A model generated the notes under the pieces. The model was given only the letters and a program-made list of their open reading frames with translations, was not told the DNA's origin and did no database searches. Positions 57,037-64,000 of a stretch of 64,000 bases of DNA are shown here, piece after piece. The DNA comes from a virus, in the IMG/VR virus record IMGVR_UViG_3300021962_000044, positions 1 to 64,000 of that record. One strand, 5' to 3'. Both the position numbers and the translations under genes were made by a program. Every line of letters starts with the position of its first letter. The first letter of the stretch is position 1.

Positions 57037-59313
57037 GTGAATAATTCACCCGAAATCGAAGCAATTATCGAGGAAGCAATTGGATTTGCTAAACAGCGTA
57101 AACATCAATATTGTACTATTGAACATTTGTTATTAGCATTGATAACACACACACCATTTAAGAAATGTTTGGATAGTTTCGGAAGTGATACCGAAACAAT
57201 GATTCAAGAGGTTACTGCATACGTTGATAGTCTACATGCTATTGTTGCAAAGGTAGAACCTGAAATTGAAATTCAACCACGAAAAACTAATAGTTTAGAA
57301 CGGGTAATGAATCGTTCAGTAACACAGGTACTATTTACCGGTCGTAGACAAGTTACAACTATTGATTTATACTTAAGTATATCTAGCGAGGGAAATAGTC
57401 ATGCACATTATTTCTTATTAAAATATGGTATAAGTAAAAATGATTTTGTACCACATTGGCAACAAACTTACAAAGGGGCTGAATTCACAGCTAAACTTTC
57501 AGAAAATCAAGCTGATGAAATATTGGAAGAATATACAACTAATTTATCCGATCTAGCACGATCAGGTAAATTAGAGCCACTCATTGGACGTAGTAAAGAA
57601 CTTGATGATATTGTAAATGTTCTTGCTAAACGTTTTAAAAGTAATGTATTAATGGTGGGTGATCCGGGTGTGGGTAAAACTGCAATTGCTGAAGGTCTCG
57701 CACAAATGATTTCACTAGGTGATTGCCCGGAGTTTATTCTTAACCATGAAGTATATTCACTTGAAGTGGGAGCATTACTTGCAGGATCTAAATATCGTGG
57801 TGACTTTGAAGAAAAGGTCAAACAAGTACTAGAAGCACTAAACACTAAGAAAAAATCAATTTTATTTATTGACGAAGCACATACTATGAAGGGCAGTGGT
57901 TCAGCTAGCAATGGGTCAATTGACTTTGCTAACATGATTAAGCCTGCAATTACTAAAGGTACATTAAAAGTTATTGCAAGCACAACTTGGGAAGAATATT
58001 ACGAATCATTTGAAAAGGATCGTGCATTAATGCGTAGATTCTATCGTGTATCAATAGATGAACCATCACTTGACAGCACTATTCGTATTCTTAAAGGATT
58101 AAGCACACGATTAAATGACTTCCATGAAGTTGATATCAGTGAGGAAGCAGTAACGGCAGCAGTAGAAGCGTCAGCTAGATATATTCATGACCGCAAGAAC
58201 CCAGACAAAAGTATTGATTTACTTGATGCGGCTTGCGCTAAACAACGTGTTGCAGGGAATAAGGGAGCAATCATTACTAAAGATTTGATCCACGAACAAG
58301 TTGAAAAATTCACAGGTGTTCCTGCTGATAAACTTAATGGTGATAACTTTGACCGTATCAATAGCCTTGAAGTTAATATCAAAGGTAAATTGTATGGACA
58401 GGATGAAACCGTTGAACAAGTATTAGAACGTGTATATGTATCATTTGCTGGAATAGGTAATGAACATAAACCTACAGCAAGTTTTATCTTCTTAGGCCCA
58501 ACTGGCACAGGCAAAACAGAATTAGCCAAGTTGTTAAGTAAAAATCTTGACATGACATTACTCAAGTATGATATGAGTGAATATAGTGAAAAACACTCAG
58601 TATCAAGTTTGATTGGTCCGCCCCCTGGCTATGTTGGCTTTGGAGATAGCCAAGTAGGTGGAGGACGATTAATCAATGACTTAAGCAAGAACCCACACAG
58701 CATTCTGTTGTTTGACGAAGTAGAGAAAGCTCACCCTGATATCTTTAACATCTTCTTACAAATGTTAGATGAAGGACGTATTACTGGAAGCAATGGTAAA
58801 GAAGTTAACTGTAAGAATACTATTATTATTATGACAAGTAACTTGGGCAGTAGTGATAGTGAGAAAAACAATATTGGATTTGGTAATCAGGAAAAAGTAG
58901 GTGAAGATGACAAAGCAATTAAAGAATTCTTTAAACCAGAATTTAGAAATCGTGTTGATTTGATTTGTAAGTTTGGTAAACTTGATACATTAGCTATTAA
59001 GAAAATTGTTGTTAAGTTTACAGAAGAATTAAAAAAATCTCTAATAGAGAAACATAACATTAGTTTGAATTTGAGTGAGCCGGTTGTGGATTATTTAGCT
59101 GATAAAGGTTATGACAAAAAGATGGGCGCCCGTCCACTAGGTCGTAAAATTGATGAATTGATTCGTGTACCATTGAGTAAGAAAGTATTGTTTGAACGTA
59201 TTAAAAATGCTATGGTAACATGTATTCTAGTAGATGATAAAATTGAATTTAATGTAGTACAGAAATCAATAGCGAAAGTAGGATCAGATGGCATTATTGA
59301 AATCAGTAACTGA
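57037..59313 (+). CDS. clpA: ClpA-like AAA+ unfoldase
   Basis: A 758-residue Clp ATPase, the same length as E. coli ClpA. An N domain (1-140), a first ATPase module with GDPGVGKT (208-215) and ILFIDEAHT, no long middle domain (so ClpA- rather than ClpB-like), and a second ATPase module with GPTGTGKT (487-494) and LLFDEVEKAHPDIF. The ClpP-docking loop is kept (NNIGFGNQ, IGF at 613-615), which implies it can feed host ClpP. A GTG start follows AAAAGGAA. It is probably co-transcribed with dnaJ. Confidence 0.92.
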   Translation: MNNSPEIEAIIEEAIGFAKQRKHQYCTIEHLLLALITHTPFKKCLDSFGSDTETMIQEVTAYVDSLHAIVAKVEPEIEIQPRKTNSLERVMNRSVTQVLFTGRRQVTTIDLYLSISSEGNSHAHYFLLKYGISKNDFVPHWQQTYKGAEFTAKLSENQADEILEEYTTNLSDLARSGKLEPLIGRSKELDDIVNVLAKRFKSNVLMVGDPGVGKTAIAEGLAQMISLGDCPEFILNHEVYSLEVGALLAGSKYRGDFEEKVKQVLEALNTKKKSILFIDEAHTMKGSGSASNGSIDFANMIKPAITKGTLKVIASTTWEEYYESFEKDRALMRRFYRVSIDEPSLDSTIRILKGLSTRLNDFHEVDISEEAVTAAVEASARYIHDRKNPDKSIDLLDAACAKQRVAGNKGAIITKDLIHEQVEKFTGVPADKLNGDNFDRINSLEVNIKGKLYGQDETVEQVLERVYVSFAGIGNEHKPTASFIFLGPTGTGKTELAKLLSKNLDMTLLKYDMSEYSEKHSVSSLIGPPPGYVGFGDSQVGGGRLINDLSKNPHSILLFDEVEKAHPDIFNIFLQMLDEGRITGSNGKEVNCKNTIIIMTSNLGSSDSEKNNIGFGNQEKVGEDDKAIKEFFKPEFRNRVDLICKFGKLDTLAIKKIVVKFTEELKKSLIEKHNISLNLSEPVVDYLADKGYDKKMGARPLGRKIDELIRVPLSKKVLFERIKNAMVTCILVDDKIEFNVVQKSIAKVGSDGIIEISN

Positions 59314-60022
59314 TGTACCGGGTATAGATTATTACGATTACCGAGATAGTGAATATTATAATAAGTTTGCTTATCGGTTAAGATTTAAAATGCCCAGTAT
59401 TAGGTATATCATCAATGAGACCAAAGTTGATGGTTTGATGAAAAGGTATAATGCTACTAGTGGTTGGCGAGTTATTAGAGAAGAAGATAGACCAATAGTT
59501 ACTGAAAATCTAGAAGCACTTAAACAGTTAATAGAGTTACGTAATAGTGTTAAAAAGAATGGTACAGCAACAGTTCGTTTAGAATGGAATCATGCATCTG
59601 TTTTTAGCAATGATTTATCTTTTTTGAAAAACATTGAAAACATCAAGCCTGAATTAGAATATGATTATACTCAGGTACAAACAAACAATTTTGTAGGTGT
59701 AAAATCATTTGTTAATGATCCTAAACATAAGTTTAGAGTATATTTGAAATCTAAGATAGTTAAGGGTGATTTAATACAACAACTTGATGATCTGTTAAAA
59801 CGCACCCCTAGCTTGTATCCATGTAATTCATTAAAAAATTGGTTACTAGGTGCATTACTTACTACAAATCAACATACTTGGAGATACCGTTTTACTAGTC
59901 CTACACATTTCATTGATTATGATGATGAAAGTACATTAAGCTATCTAGCAATAATGTATGGAGAATATCTTGGAAAACGATATAAATTAGAAAAAAGAAT
60001 AGAAAATTATGGAACCAATTAG
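59288..60022 (+). CDS. Conserved phage protein, unknown function
   Basis: A 244-residue protein (FAYRLRFKMPSIRYIINETK, TATVRLEWNHASVFSNDLSF, FRVYLKSKIVKGDLIQQL, YPCNSLKNWLLG). It resembles an unknown conserved in T4-like cyanophage-type genomes. It starts 26 bp inside clpA, so it is coupled to it. No catalytic motif seen. Confidence 0.75.
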   Translation: MALLKSVTDVPGIDYYDYRDSEYYNKFAYRLRFKMPSIRYIINETKVDGLMKRYNATSGWRVIREEDRPIVTENLEALKQLIELRNSVKKNGTATVRLEWNHASVFSNDLSFLKNIENIKPELEYDYTQVQTNNFVGVKSFVNDPKHKFRVYLKSKIVKGDLIQQLDDLLKRTPSLYPCNSLKNWLLGALLTTNQHTWRYRFTSPTHFIDYDDESTLSYLAIMYGEYLGKRYKLEKRIENYGTN

Positions 60023-60422
60023 AAAATTTATTAATTTAGTTGAATCTGCACAGAGTGTTGAACAACTAGCACATATAAGCGATAAAGCATTAGATGATGC
60101 TTATCATTATGGTCGTAGCACACCCGGAGCAAACTTTGGTTGGTTAGCTAATATTGAAAGTGCAAAAGCCGCTAAAAGATTGATTGATGCCGGTGAAACT
60201 GATATTGAAAAGATTAGTGATGCTATTCATGACGGCTGGAATATCACCGCAATGGCAGATTATAATAATAAATTACAATTAGATAGTCCTACTCCTGATG
60301 AAAAGAAGGCTAAAAGAGCTAAATTAGCACAACAATCTTATAGTCAGTTGCCGGAAGAAGAAAAAGAAAAAGATCGGGTAGTTGCTAGGGCTTTATTAAA
60401 CGCAATTACAGGTACTGCATAA
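60009..60422 (+). CDS. RyR-domain-like protein
   Basis: A 137-residue protein. Residues about 70-135 (HDGWNITAMADYNN, then SYSQLPEEEKEKDRVVARAL) fit the RyR repeat found in some bacterial and phage proteins; its ligand is unknown. The N-terminal half is helical with a LVESAQS site. It overlaps the preceding gene by 14 bp. Confidence 0.65.
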   Translation: MEPIRKFINLVESAQSVEQLAHISDKALDDAYHYGRSTPGANFGWLANIESAKAAKRLIDAGETDIEKISDAIHDGWNITAMADYNNKLQLDSPTPDEKKAKRAKLAQQSYSQLPEEEKEKDRVVARALLNAITGTA

Positions 60423-60426
60423 AAGT

Positions 60427-60434
60427 GATAAATA
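60427..60434 (+). promoter_or_regulatory. T4-type late promoter
   Basis: GATAAATA, predicted start near 60440, TGGAG before the ATG at 60459. Confidence 0.8.
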
Positions 60435-60458
60435 CTCTAATAAAATGGAGTATTTACC

Positions 60459-60623
60459 ATGGCAAAGATTGTAACAGAATCAATCGTAATCACTTTTAGT
60501 AAAATAGTAAAAGACAACGATTCGGGTACTAGTATCACTAGTCCTGACATCCAAGCGGCTTTAGAGCAAGTAGCCCAAGAATTAATTGGCGATAGTGTAG
60601 TTGTTGAGGTTGTAAAAGCATAA
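60459..60623 (+). CDS. Small late protein (54 residues)
   Basis: A short gene read directly from the sequence: begins MAKIVTESIVITFSKIVKDN and ends ELIGDSVVVEVVKA. TGGAG precedes the ATG, a late promoter is correctly placed, and the TAA overlaps the next ATG (TAATG). The central part is a helix, flanked by beta strands. Function unknown; likely a virion or assembly protein. Confidence 0.75.
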   Translation: MAKIVTESIVITFSKIVKDNDSGTSITSPDIQAALEQVAQELIGDSVVVEVVKA

Positions 60624-61009
60624 TGAGCCAAACAACTACTCTTATACTATTGCCACAAACAGCATATGTTAATCCAGGCAATGGAGCACCATACACTGTT
60701 ACTGGTAATAGCCAACCCGGCGCATCATACATTATCAGTCCTAGATCATTGCAAACAGTTAATATTAACTTGACAAATTGTACTGGTAATATTACTATTG
60801 AAGCTAGTTTAGCTACTACTCCTAGTAGTACAGATTGGTTTAAAGTATATGAATTAGAAGCTAACGCAAATGCCGCTAGTAATAGCGCACCACAAATAGC
60901 TAGCAATGCATCAGTTTACACAAATATTAATGGTAACTTTGTTTATATGAGAGCAAAGGTTGTAGATTTTCAAGGTGGATTGGTTAATTTTGTTAAGTTA
61001 AGTTATTGA
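60623..61009 (+). CDS. Small virion protein
   Basis: A 128-residue beta-rich protein (LILLPQTAYVNPGNGAPYTV, LQTVNINLTNCTGNITIEAS, VYMRAKVVDFQGGLVNFVKL). The composition is of a fibre- or capsid-associated structural protein. Coupled to the preceding 54-residue gene by TAATG. Confidence 0.72.
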   Translation: MSQTTTLILLPQTAYVNPGNGAPYTVTGNSQPGASYIISPRSLQTVNINLTNCTGNITIEASLATTPSSTDWFKVYELEANANAASNSAPQIASNASVYTNINGNFVYMRAKVVDFQGGLVNFVKLSY

Positions 61010-61010
61010 T

Positions 61011-62900
61011 ATGAGAAATATTGTCATTATGCCGGGAGGCTTTCATCCCTTTCATGCAGGTCATGCCGCATTATATCAAAGTGCAGTAAAAGCATTTAAT
61101 GATGCTGACGTATATGTAGCCGCAACAAATGACACAAAAACAAGACCTTTTCCTTTTTCTGTTAAAGAGAAGTTAGCAAAGCTTGCAGGTGTTGCAGATA
61201 AACACTTTGTACAAGTTAAAAGTCCCTTTCAACCAAAAGAAATAACCGATCACTATAATCCGGAAGAAGATGTATTAATCTTTGTTCGTAGTGAAAAAGA
61301 TAGAAATGAAAGTCCTAAGCCGGGTGGTACAAAGAAAGATGGTACTCCAGCATATTTTCAACCCTGGACAGGTAAGAATCTACAACCATTTGGTAAACAA
61401 GCATATATTGCTTATCTACCTACAGTAGAGTTTGGTCCAGGAATTAGTAGTGCAACAGAGATACGTAATGCATGGCCTAACTTAGATGACCGTCGTAAAA
61501 CAGCAATGGTTATGAGTTTGTACCCGGTAACTCAAAAGAATCCTAAGCTTGCCGCTAATGTTGTTAAGATGTTAGATATGGGTATGGGTAATGAGTTAGA
61601 TGAGGGTATGGGTAAAGCATTGGGTACAGCCGCGTTAGCAGGTAGCCTAGCATTAGGTGGTTTATCTAGTATGGGTAAAACAGCAGTTACTAACTGGGAT
61701 AAATTACCACAACAAATGAGTACTCAACAAGATAGTAAAGGTGGTGAAAAGATTATGTCTGTAACTGGTCCTAACAATAAAGGTGAGTATCGTGTTAGAG
61801 TTACTACAGATAATGATGTACAAGAGTTTGTTACTAAAACTCCACCAAAGGCATTAAATGAATTTGCCCCACCGAGTAGTGACCGAGGTGACGGCGGAGA
61901 TAGTAGAAGTCGTAGAATAAGAAAACTATTAGAAATTGCTATACAAGTAGCAAAAGAAAAAAATATCGATGAATTGGGTATGATTCATGGTATGAATATG
62001 ATAGCAGGTGATGAATTTTTCAATACAGCAGTTGAAGGTATACTACCAGACATAACAGATAAAGAATATATGTTTGTGCTACAGAGTGCTTATAAAACAG
62101 TAAAGCAAGGTTTGGCAGAAGCAAAGAAAAAAAGAAAAAAGAAAAGTAAAAACCGTAGTCTTGGAAGATACTTCTTCCCGGGATATAGTTACTATGGCGG
62201 CGGTGGAGAATCTGGTGAGGGTGGAGGAGATGGTGGAAGTGAAGGTATGGCGGAAGGCTTCCCTCAACCAGGACCAAGTTCAGGTGCTCCAAAACAGTTC
62301 GGTGCTGATGCCCAAATACAAACTCGCCAAATGACGGTAAAAGATATTATATCATCTATACCCGGTGTGCCTTACTATAACAATGTAGTCGATGATTGGG
62401 ACGCTAAAGATTATAGTTGGGGCGTTACTAAAAAAGTTATAGAGTATGCTACTTACTTGAAGGATCATCCAGAAAGTTTAGCAAAGTTGCCACCGGCAAT
62501 AGTATTAAACGGTAAGTTTGAAGATGGCGCCCATAGAGTATCTGCCATATGGTTGCTACAACAAAGAATGGATCCTAAAAATCCATTGTGGAAAAATGTT
62601 AAATTAAATGTTCAATTTGTTAAGCAAGGTATGACGGAAGGCGAAGAAATTACTGAAGGACCTTTTGTTCAACGTCTTGGACGTCCTAATAAAGTTAATA
62701 TCTATGTGAGACATACTACAGGCAAACCCTCTTTGCTTATTGCAACTGATATTCCTTATTCAATATATGATAAGTTTATTGCAAAGGCTATGCAAAAATA
62801 TCCACAATTTAGGCAAACAGACTTTTCATTTAAATCTGCTGATAAACTTAAGGAAGAAACTAAATTGTCCGAAAGTGCTGATTACTTAGACGAAAATTAA
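61011..62900 (+). CDS. Large fusion protein with N-terminal nucleotidyltransferase domain
   Basis: A 629-residue protein. Residues 1-190 are a cytidylyltransferase-like domain: GGFHPFHAGH (H15-A-G-H18 motif) and GISSATEIRNAW. A hydrophobic Gly/Ala segment (GTAALAGSLALGGLSSMG), a helical part, a basic stretch (KKKRKKKSK) with a Gly-rich run, and a further domain containing LNGKFEDGAHRVSAIWLLQQR follow. Many (I/L)-x-E sites (LDEGMG, LNEFAP, LAEAKK, ITEGPF, LSESAD) separate the parts, as in T4 prohead-protease substrates. It may be cleaved into packaged proteins, one being an active nucleotidyltransferase. Substrate unknown. Confidence 0.75.
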   Translation: MRNIVIMPGGFHPFHAGHAALYQSAVKAFNDADVYVAATNDTKTRPFPFSVKEKLAKLAGVADKHFVQVKSPFQPKEITDHYNPEEDVLIFVRSEKDRNESPKPGGTKKDGTPAYFQPWTGKNLQPFGKQAYIAYLPTVEFGPGISSATEIRNAWPNLDDRRKTAMVMSLYPVTQKNPKLAANVVKMLDMGMGNELDEGMGKALGTAALAGSLALGGLSSMGKTAVTNWDKLPQQMSTQQDSKGGEKIMSVTGPNNKGEYRVRVTTDNDVQEFVTKTPPKALNEFAPPSSDRGDGGDSRSRRIRKLLEIAIQVAKEKNIDELGMIHGMNMIAGDEFFNTAVEGILPDITDKEYMFVLQSAYKTVKQGLAEAKKKRKKKSKNRSLGRYFFPGYSYYGGGGESGEGGGDGGSEGMAEGFPQPGPSSGAPKQFGADAQIQTRQMTVKDIISSIPGVPYYNNVVDDWDAKDYSWGVTKKVIEYATYLKDHPESLAKLPPAIVLNGKFEDGAHRVSAIWLLQQRMDPKNPLWKNVKLNVQFVKQGMTEGEEITEGPFVQRLGRPNKVNIYVRHTTGKPSLLIATDIPYSIYDKFIAKAMQKYPQFRQTDFSFKSADKLKEETKLSESADYLDEN

Positions 62901-62925
62901 AAATATTTTGACCCCCTTGTTTTGA

Positions 62926-62933
62926 TGTAAATA
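62926..62933 (+). promoter_or_regulatory. Possible late promoter variant
   Basis: TGTAAATA, one mismatch from consensus, correctly placed for the gene at 62958 (AAGAGGAT before the ATG). Confidence 0.45.
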
Positions 62934-62957
62934 TTACTATCTTAACAAGAGGATCAA

Positions 62958-63947
62958 ATGGCAACTAAGAAAACAATCGAAAAGGTTACTGCTAAACCAG
63001 CAAAAGCCGCAACTAAAACTCCAGCAAAAGCACCGGTTAAAGCACCCGCTAAAGCTTCTAAAACAGCTAAAACAGTTCCTGTAGAAAAACTACAAGAAAT
63101 TGCTGATCAGGCTGCTAAAGAACCAGCTCAGGCAGCGGGCCCGGGTCAAGTTCAAGTTAACGTAGATTTTCTACGTACAACTAAAGTACATATTGCTATG
63201 CCATGTTATGGTGGTATGCTAACAGAATCAACATTCATGTCATTCATCAAGTGGGCAAATACAGCTCGTCAACTTGGTATTGATTGGACATTAGAAACAA
63301 TGGTTAATGAATCACTCATTAGCCGAGCAAGAAATACATTAACTGCTAAGTTTTTGGATATGCCAGACGCAACACATTTATTCTTTGTTGATGCTGACAT
63401 TGGTTGGGAGCCATGGCATCTACTAGTTCTACTGAACCGTGACGTTGATGTTATCGGTGGACTATATCCAATGAAGACAATGCCAATTAAATGGGTTGTT
63501 AATGGATTTGAAGGTGCTGAAGAAGGTACTGATGGATTACAAGAAGTATCTAAAGCAGGTACAGGTTTCTTGTTGATGAAGAAACATGTGTTTGAAAAGA
63601 TGAAGACTCATCCTGCAGTTAAACAGTATAAGAACGACATTGGATTAGATCCAAAGTTTGACCAGCACTTAAAAACGTATTTTGATACAGCGGTTCGTCA
63701 GAATCGTTACTATAGTGAAGATTGGACATTCTGTGAAAACTGGCGTGATATGGGCGGCCGCATCTGGGTTGACAAACGTGTATTGTTACGTCACTCAGGT
63801 AGTTATGTATTCTGTATGGAAAATCAGGAACATTTGATGAAAACGATCGGCCCTATGTATGTTGAAGAACAGGCTAAAAAGGCACAACCGGCAGCTCCGG
63901 CAGTTCTCCCGGATGCAACTGGTGTAGTATCAATAGCTACAACTTAA
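62958..63947 (+). CDS. Glycosyltransferase (GT-A fold) with histone H1-like N-terminus
   Basis: A 329-residue protein. Residues 1-40 are Lys/Ala/Pro-rich (PAKAPVKAPAKA), like a histone H1 tail. The rest is a phage GT2-like glycosyltransferase: HIAMPCYGGMLTESTF, ESLISRARNTLTAKF, THLFFVDADIGWEP (D-x-D), DVIGGLYPMK, and SEDWTFCENWRDMGGRIWV. It may modify a virion surface, host cell envelope or DNA. The basic tail could tether it to DNA. A GAAA-loop terminator follows. Confidence 0.82.
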   Translation: MATKKTIEKVTAKPAKAATKTPAKAPVKAPAKASKTAKTVPVEKLQEIADQAAKEPAQAAGPGQVQVNVDFLRTTKVHIAMPCYGGMLTESTFMSFIKWANTARQLGIDWTLETMVNESLISRARNTLTAKFLDMPDATHLFFVDADIGWEPWHLLVLLNRDVDVIGGLYPMKTMPIKWVVNGFEGAEEGTDGLQEVSKAGTGFLLMKKHVFEKMKTHPAVKQYKNDIGLDPKFDQHLKTYFDTAVRQNRYYSEDWTFCENWRDMGGRIWVDKRVLLRHSGSYVFCMENQEHLMKTIGPMYVEEQAKKAQPAAPAVLPDATGVVSIATT

Positions 63948-63950
63948 TAC

Positions 63951-63975
63951 AAAGCCCCGAAAGGGGCTTTTATCT
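63951..63975 (+). terminator. Rho-independent terminator with GAAA tetraloop
   Basis: AAAGCCCC, GAAA, GGGGCTTT, then a T-rich stretch. Confidence 0.9.
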
Positions 63976-63980
63976 TTTTA

Positions 63981-63988
63981 GATAAATA
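63981..63988 (+). promoter_or_regulatory. T4-type late promoter at the right edge
   Basis: GATAAATA with predicted start 63994, one base from an ATG at 63993. Confidence 0.75.
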
Positions 63989-63992
63989 CTCT

Positions 63993-64000
63993 ATGGACTT
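63993..64000 (+). CDS. Start of a next gene, cut by the window
   Basis: ATGGACTT runs to the edge. The late promoter placement makes this a probable leaderless gene start; only two codons are visible. Confidence 0.4.

Overview
The window is part of the genome of a T4-like (tevenvirus-related) contractile-tailed phage. The evidence is a recognisable T4 gene set: UvsW helicase, DexA, gp61 primase, gp41 helicase, gp44 and probable gp62 clamp loader, dNMP kinase gp1, gp4, gp13, gp14, gp15, probable gp16, sheath gp18, tube gp19 and a gp31-like GroES. At least 25 T4-type late promoter octamers (G/T/C/A-ATAAATA and near variants) sit in front of mostly virion genes. The DNA is AT-rich, genes are tightly packed with ATGA or TAATG overlaps, and TTG/GTG starts are common. 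The gene style (PhoH, MazG, IscA, ClpA, Nudix, repeat-rich tail fibres) suits phages of aquatic bacteria. No photosynthesis gene is present, so a heterotrophic proteobacterial host is the better guess; the host cannot be fixed from this window.

Layout. 1-1440: a truncated gene and an AAA ATPase. 1469-9041: a recombination/replication block (helicase-associated gene, UvsW, clamp-loader subunit, a zinc-finger protein, a run of six tiny related genes, DexA and one half of a DnaE-like polymerase palm), interrupted by an antiparallel HNH homing endonuclease. 9033-9499: a divergent late promoter pair. 9499-12713: a virion protein, then primase and replicative helicase. 12749-17009: mostly late genes of unknown function, a KWDG-motif protein and an IscA-type Fe-S carrier. 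17054-23023: a PD-(D/E)XK nuclease, repeat-rich tail fibre and virion proteins, a pirin-like protein and an XhlA-like protein. 23034-27266 (minus strand): Nudix hydrolase, gp15 and gp14, with an antiparallel GIY-YIG homing endonuclease between the last two. 27392-32321: unknown gene, MazG, a nuclease-like protein, gp13, another HNH endonuclease, dNMP kinase and a zinc-ribbon HNH-like protein. 32442-49583: tail sheath, tubes, gp4, small terminase, internal/scaffold-like protein, large fibre proteins and GH19 endolysin. 49595-60422: the other DnaE-like half, GroES, clamp loader, PhoH, head/neck-type unknowns, holin, DnaJ, ClpA. 60427-64000: late virion genes, a large nucleotidyltransferase fusion and a glycosyltransferase.

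Three observations stand out. (1) A DnaE (family C) polymerase core appears split into two genes 41 kb apart. The break falls exactly between the GRGS-containing part and the DxDxDF-containing part, all three catalytic aspartates are kept, and the second half is translationally coupled to DexA. (2) The HNH and GIY-YIG endonucleases, unrelated as proteins, share one expression cassette: a late promoter, a 6-bp hairpin at the very 5' end of the transcript whose stem sequence differs but still pairs, a conserved CTCTAACGCTA segment and AAGGAGC. Both lie antiparallel exactly between a co-directional gene pair, facing a gene with a non-ATG start. (3) About fifteen genes look leaderless: six sigma70-type promoters and about nine late promoters place the predicted transcription start on, or within one base of, the ATG.

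The phage also carries a protein-quality set (DnaJ, ClpA with an intact IGF ClpP-docking loop, GroES) and metabolic genes (IscA, pirin, Nudix, MazG). These suggest remodelling of host proteostasis and redox metabolism during infection.
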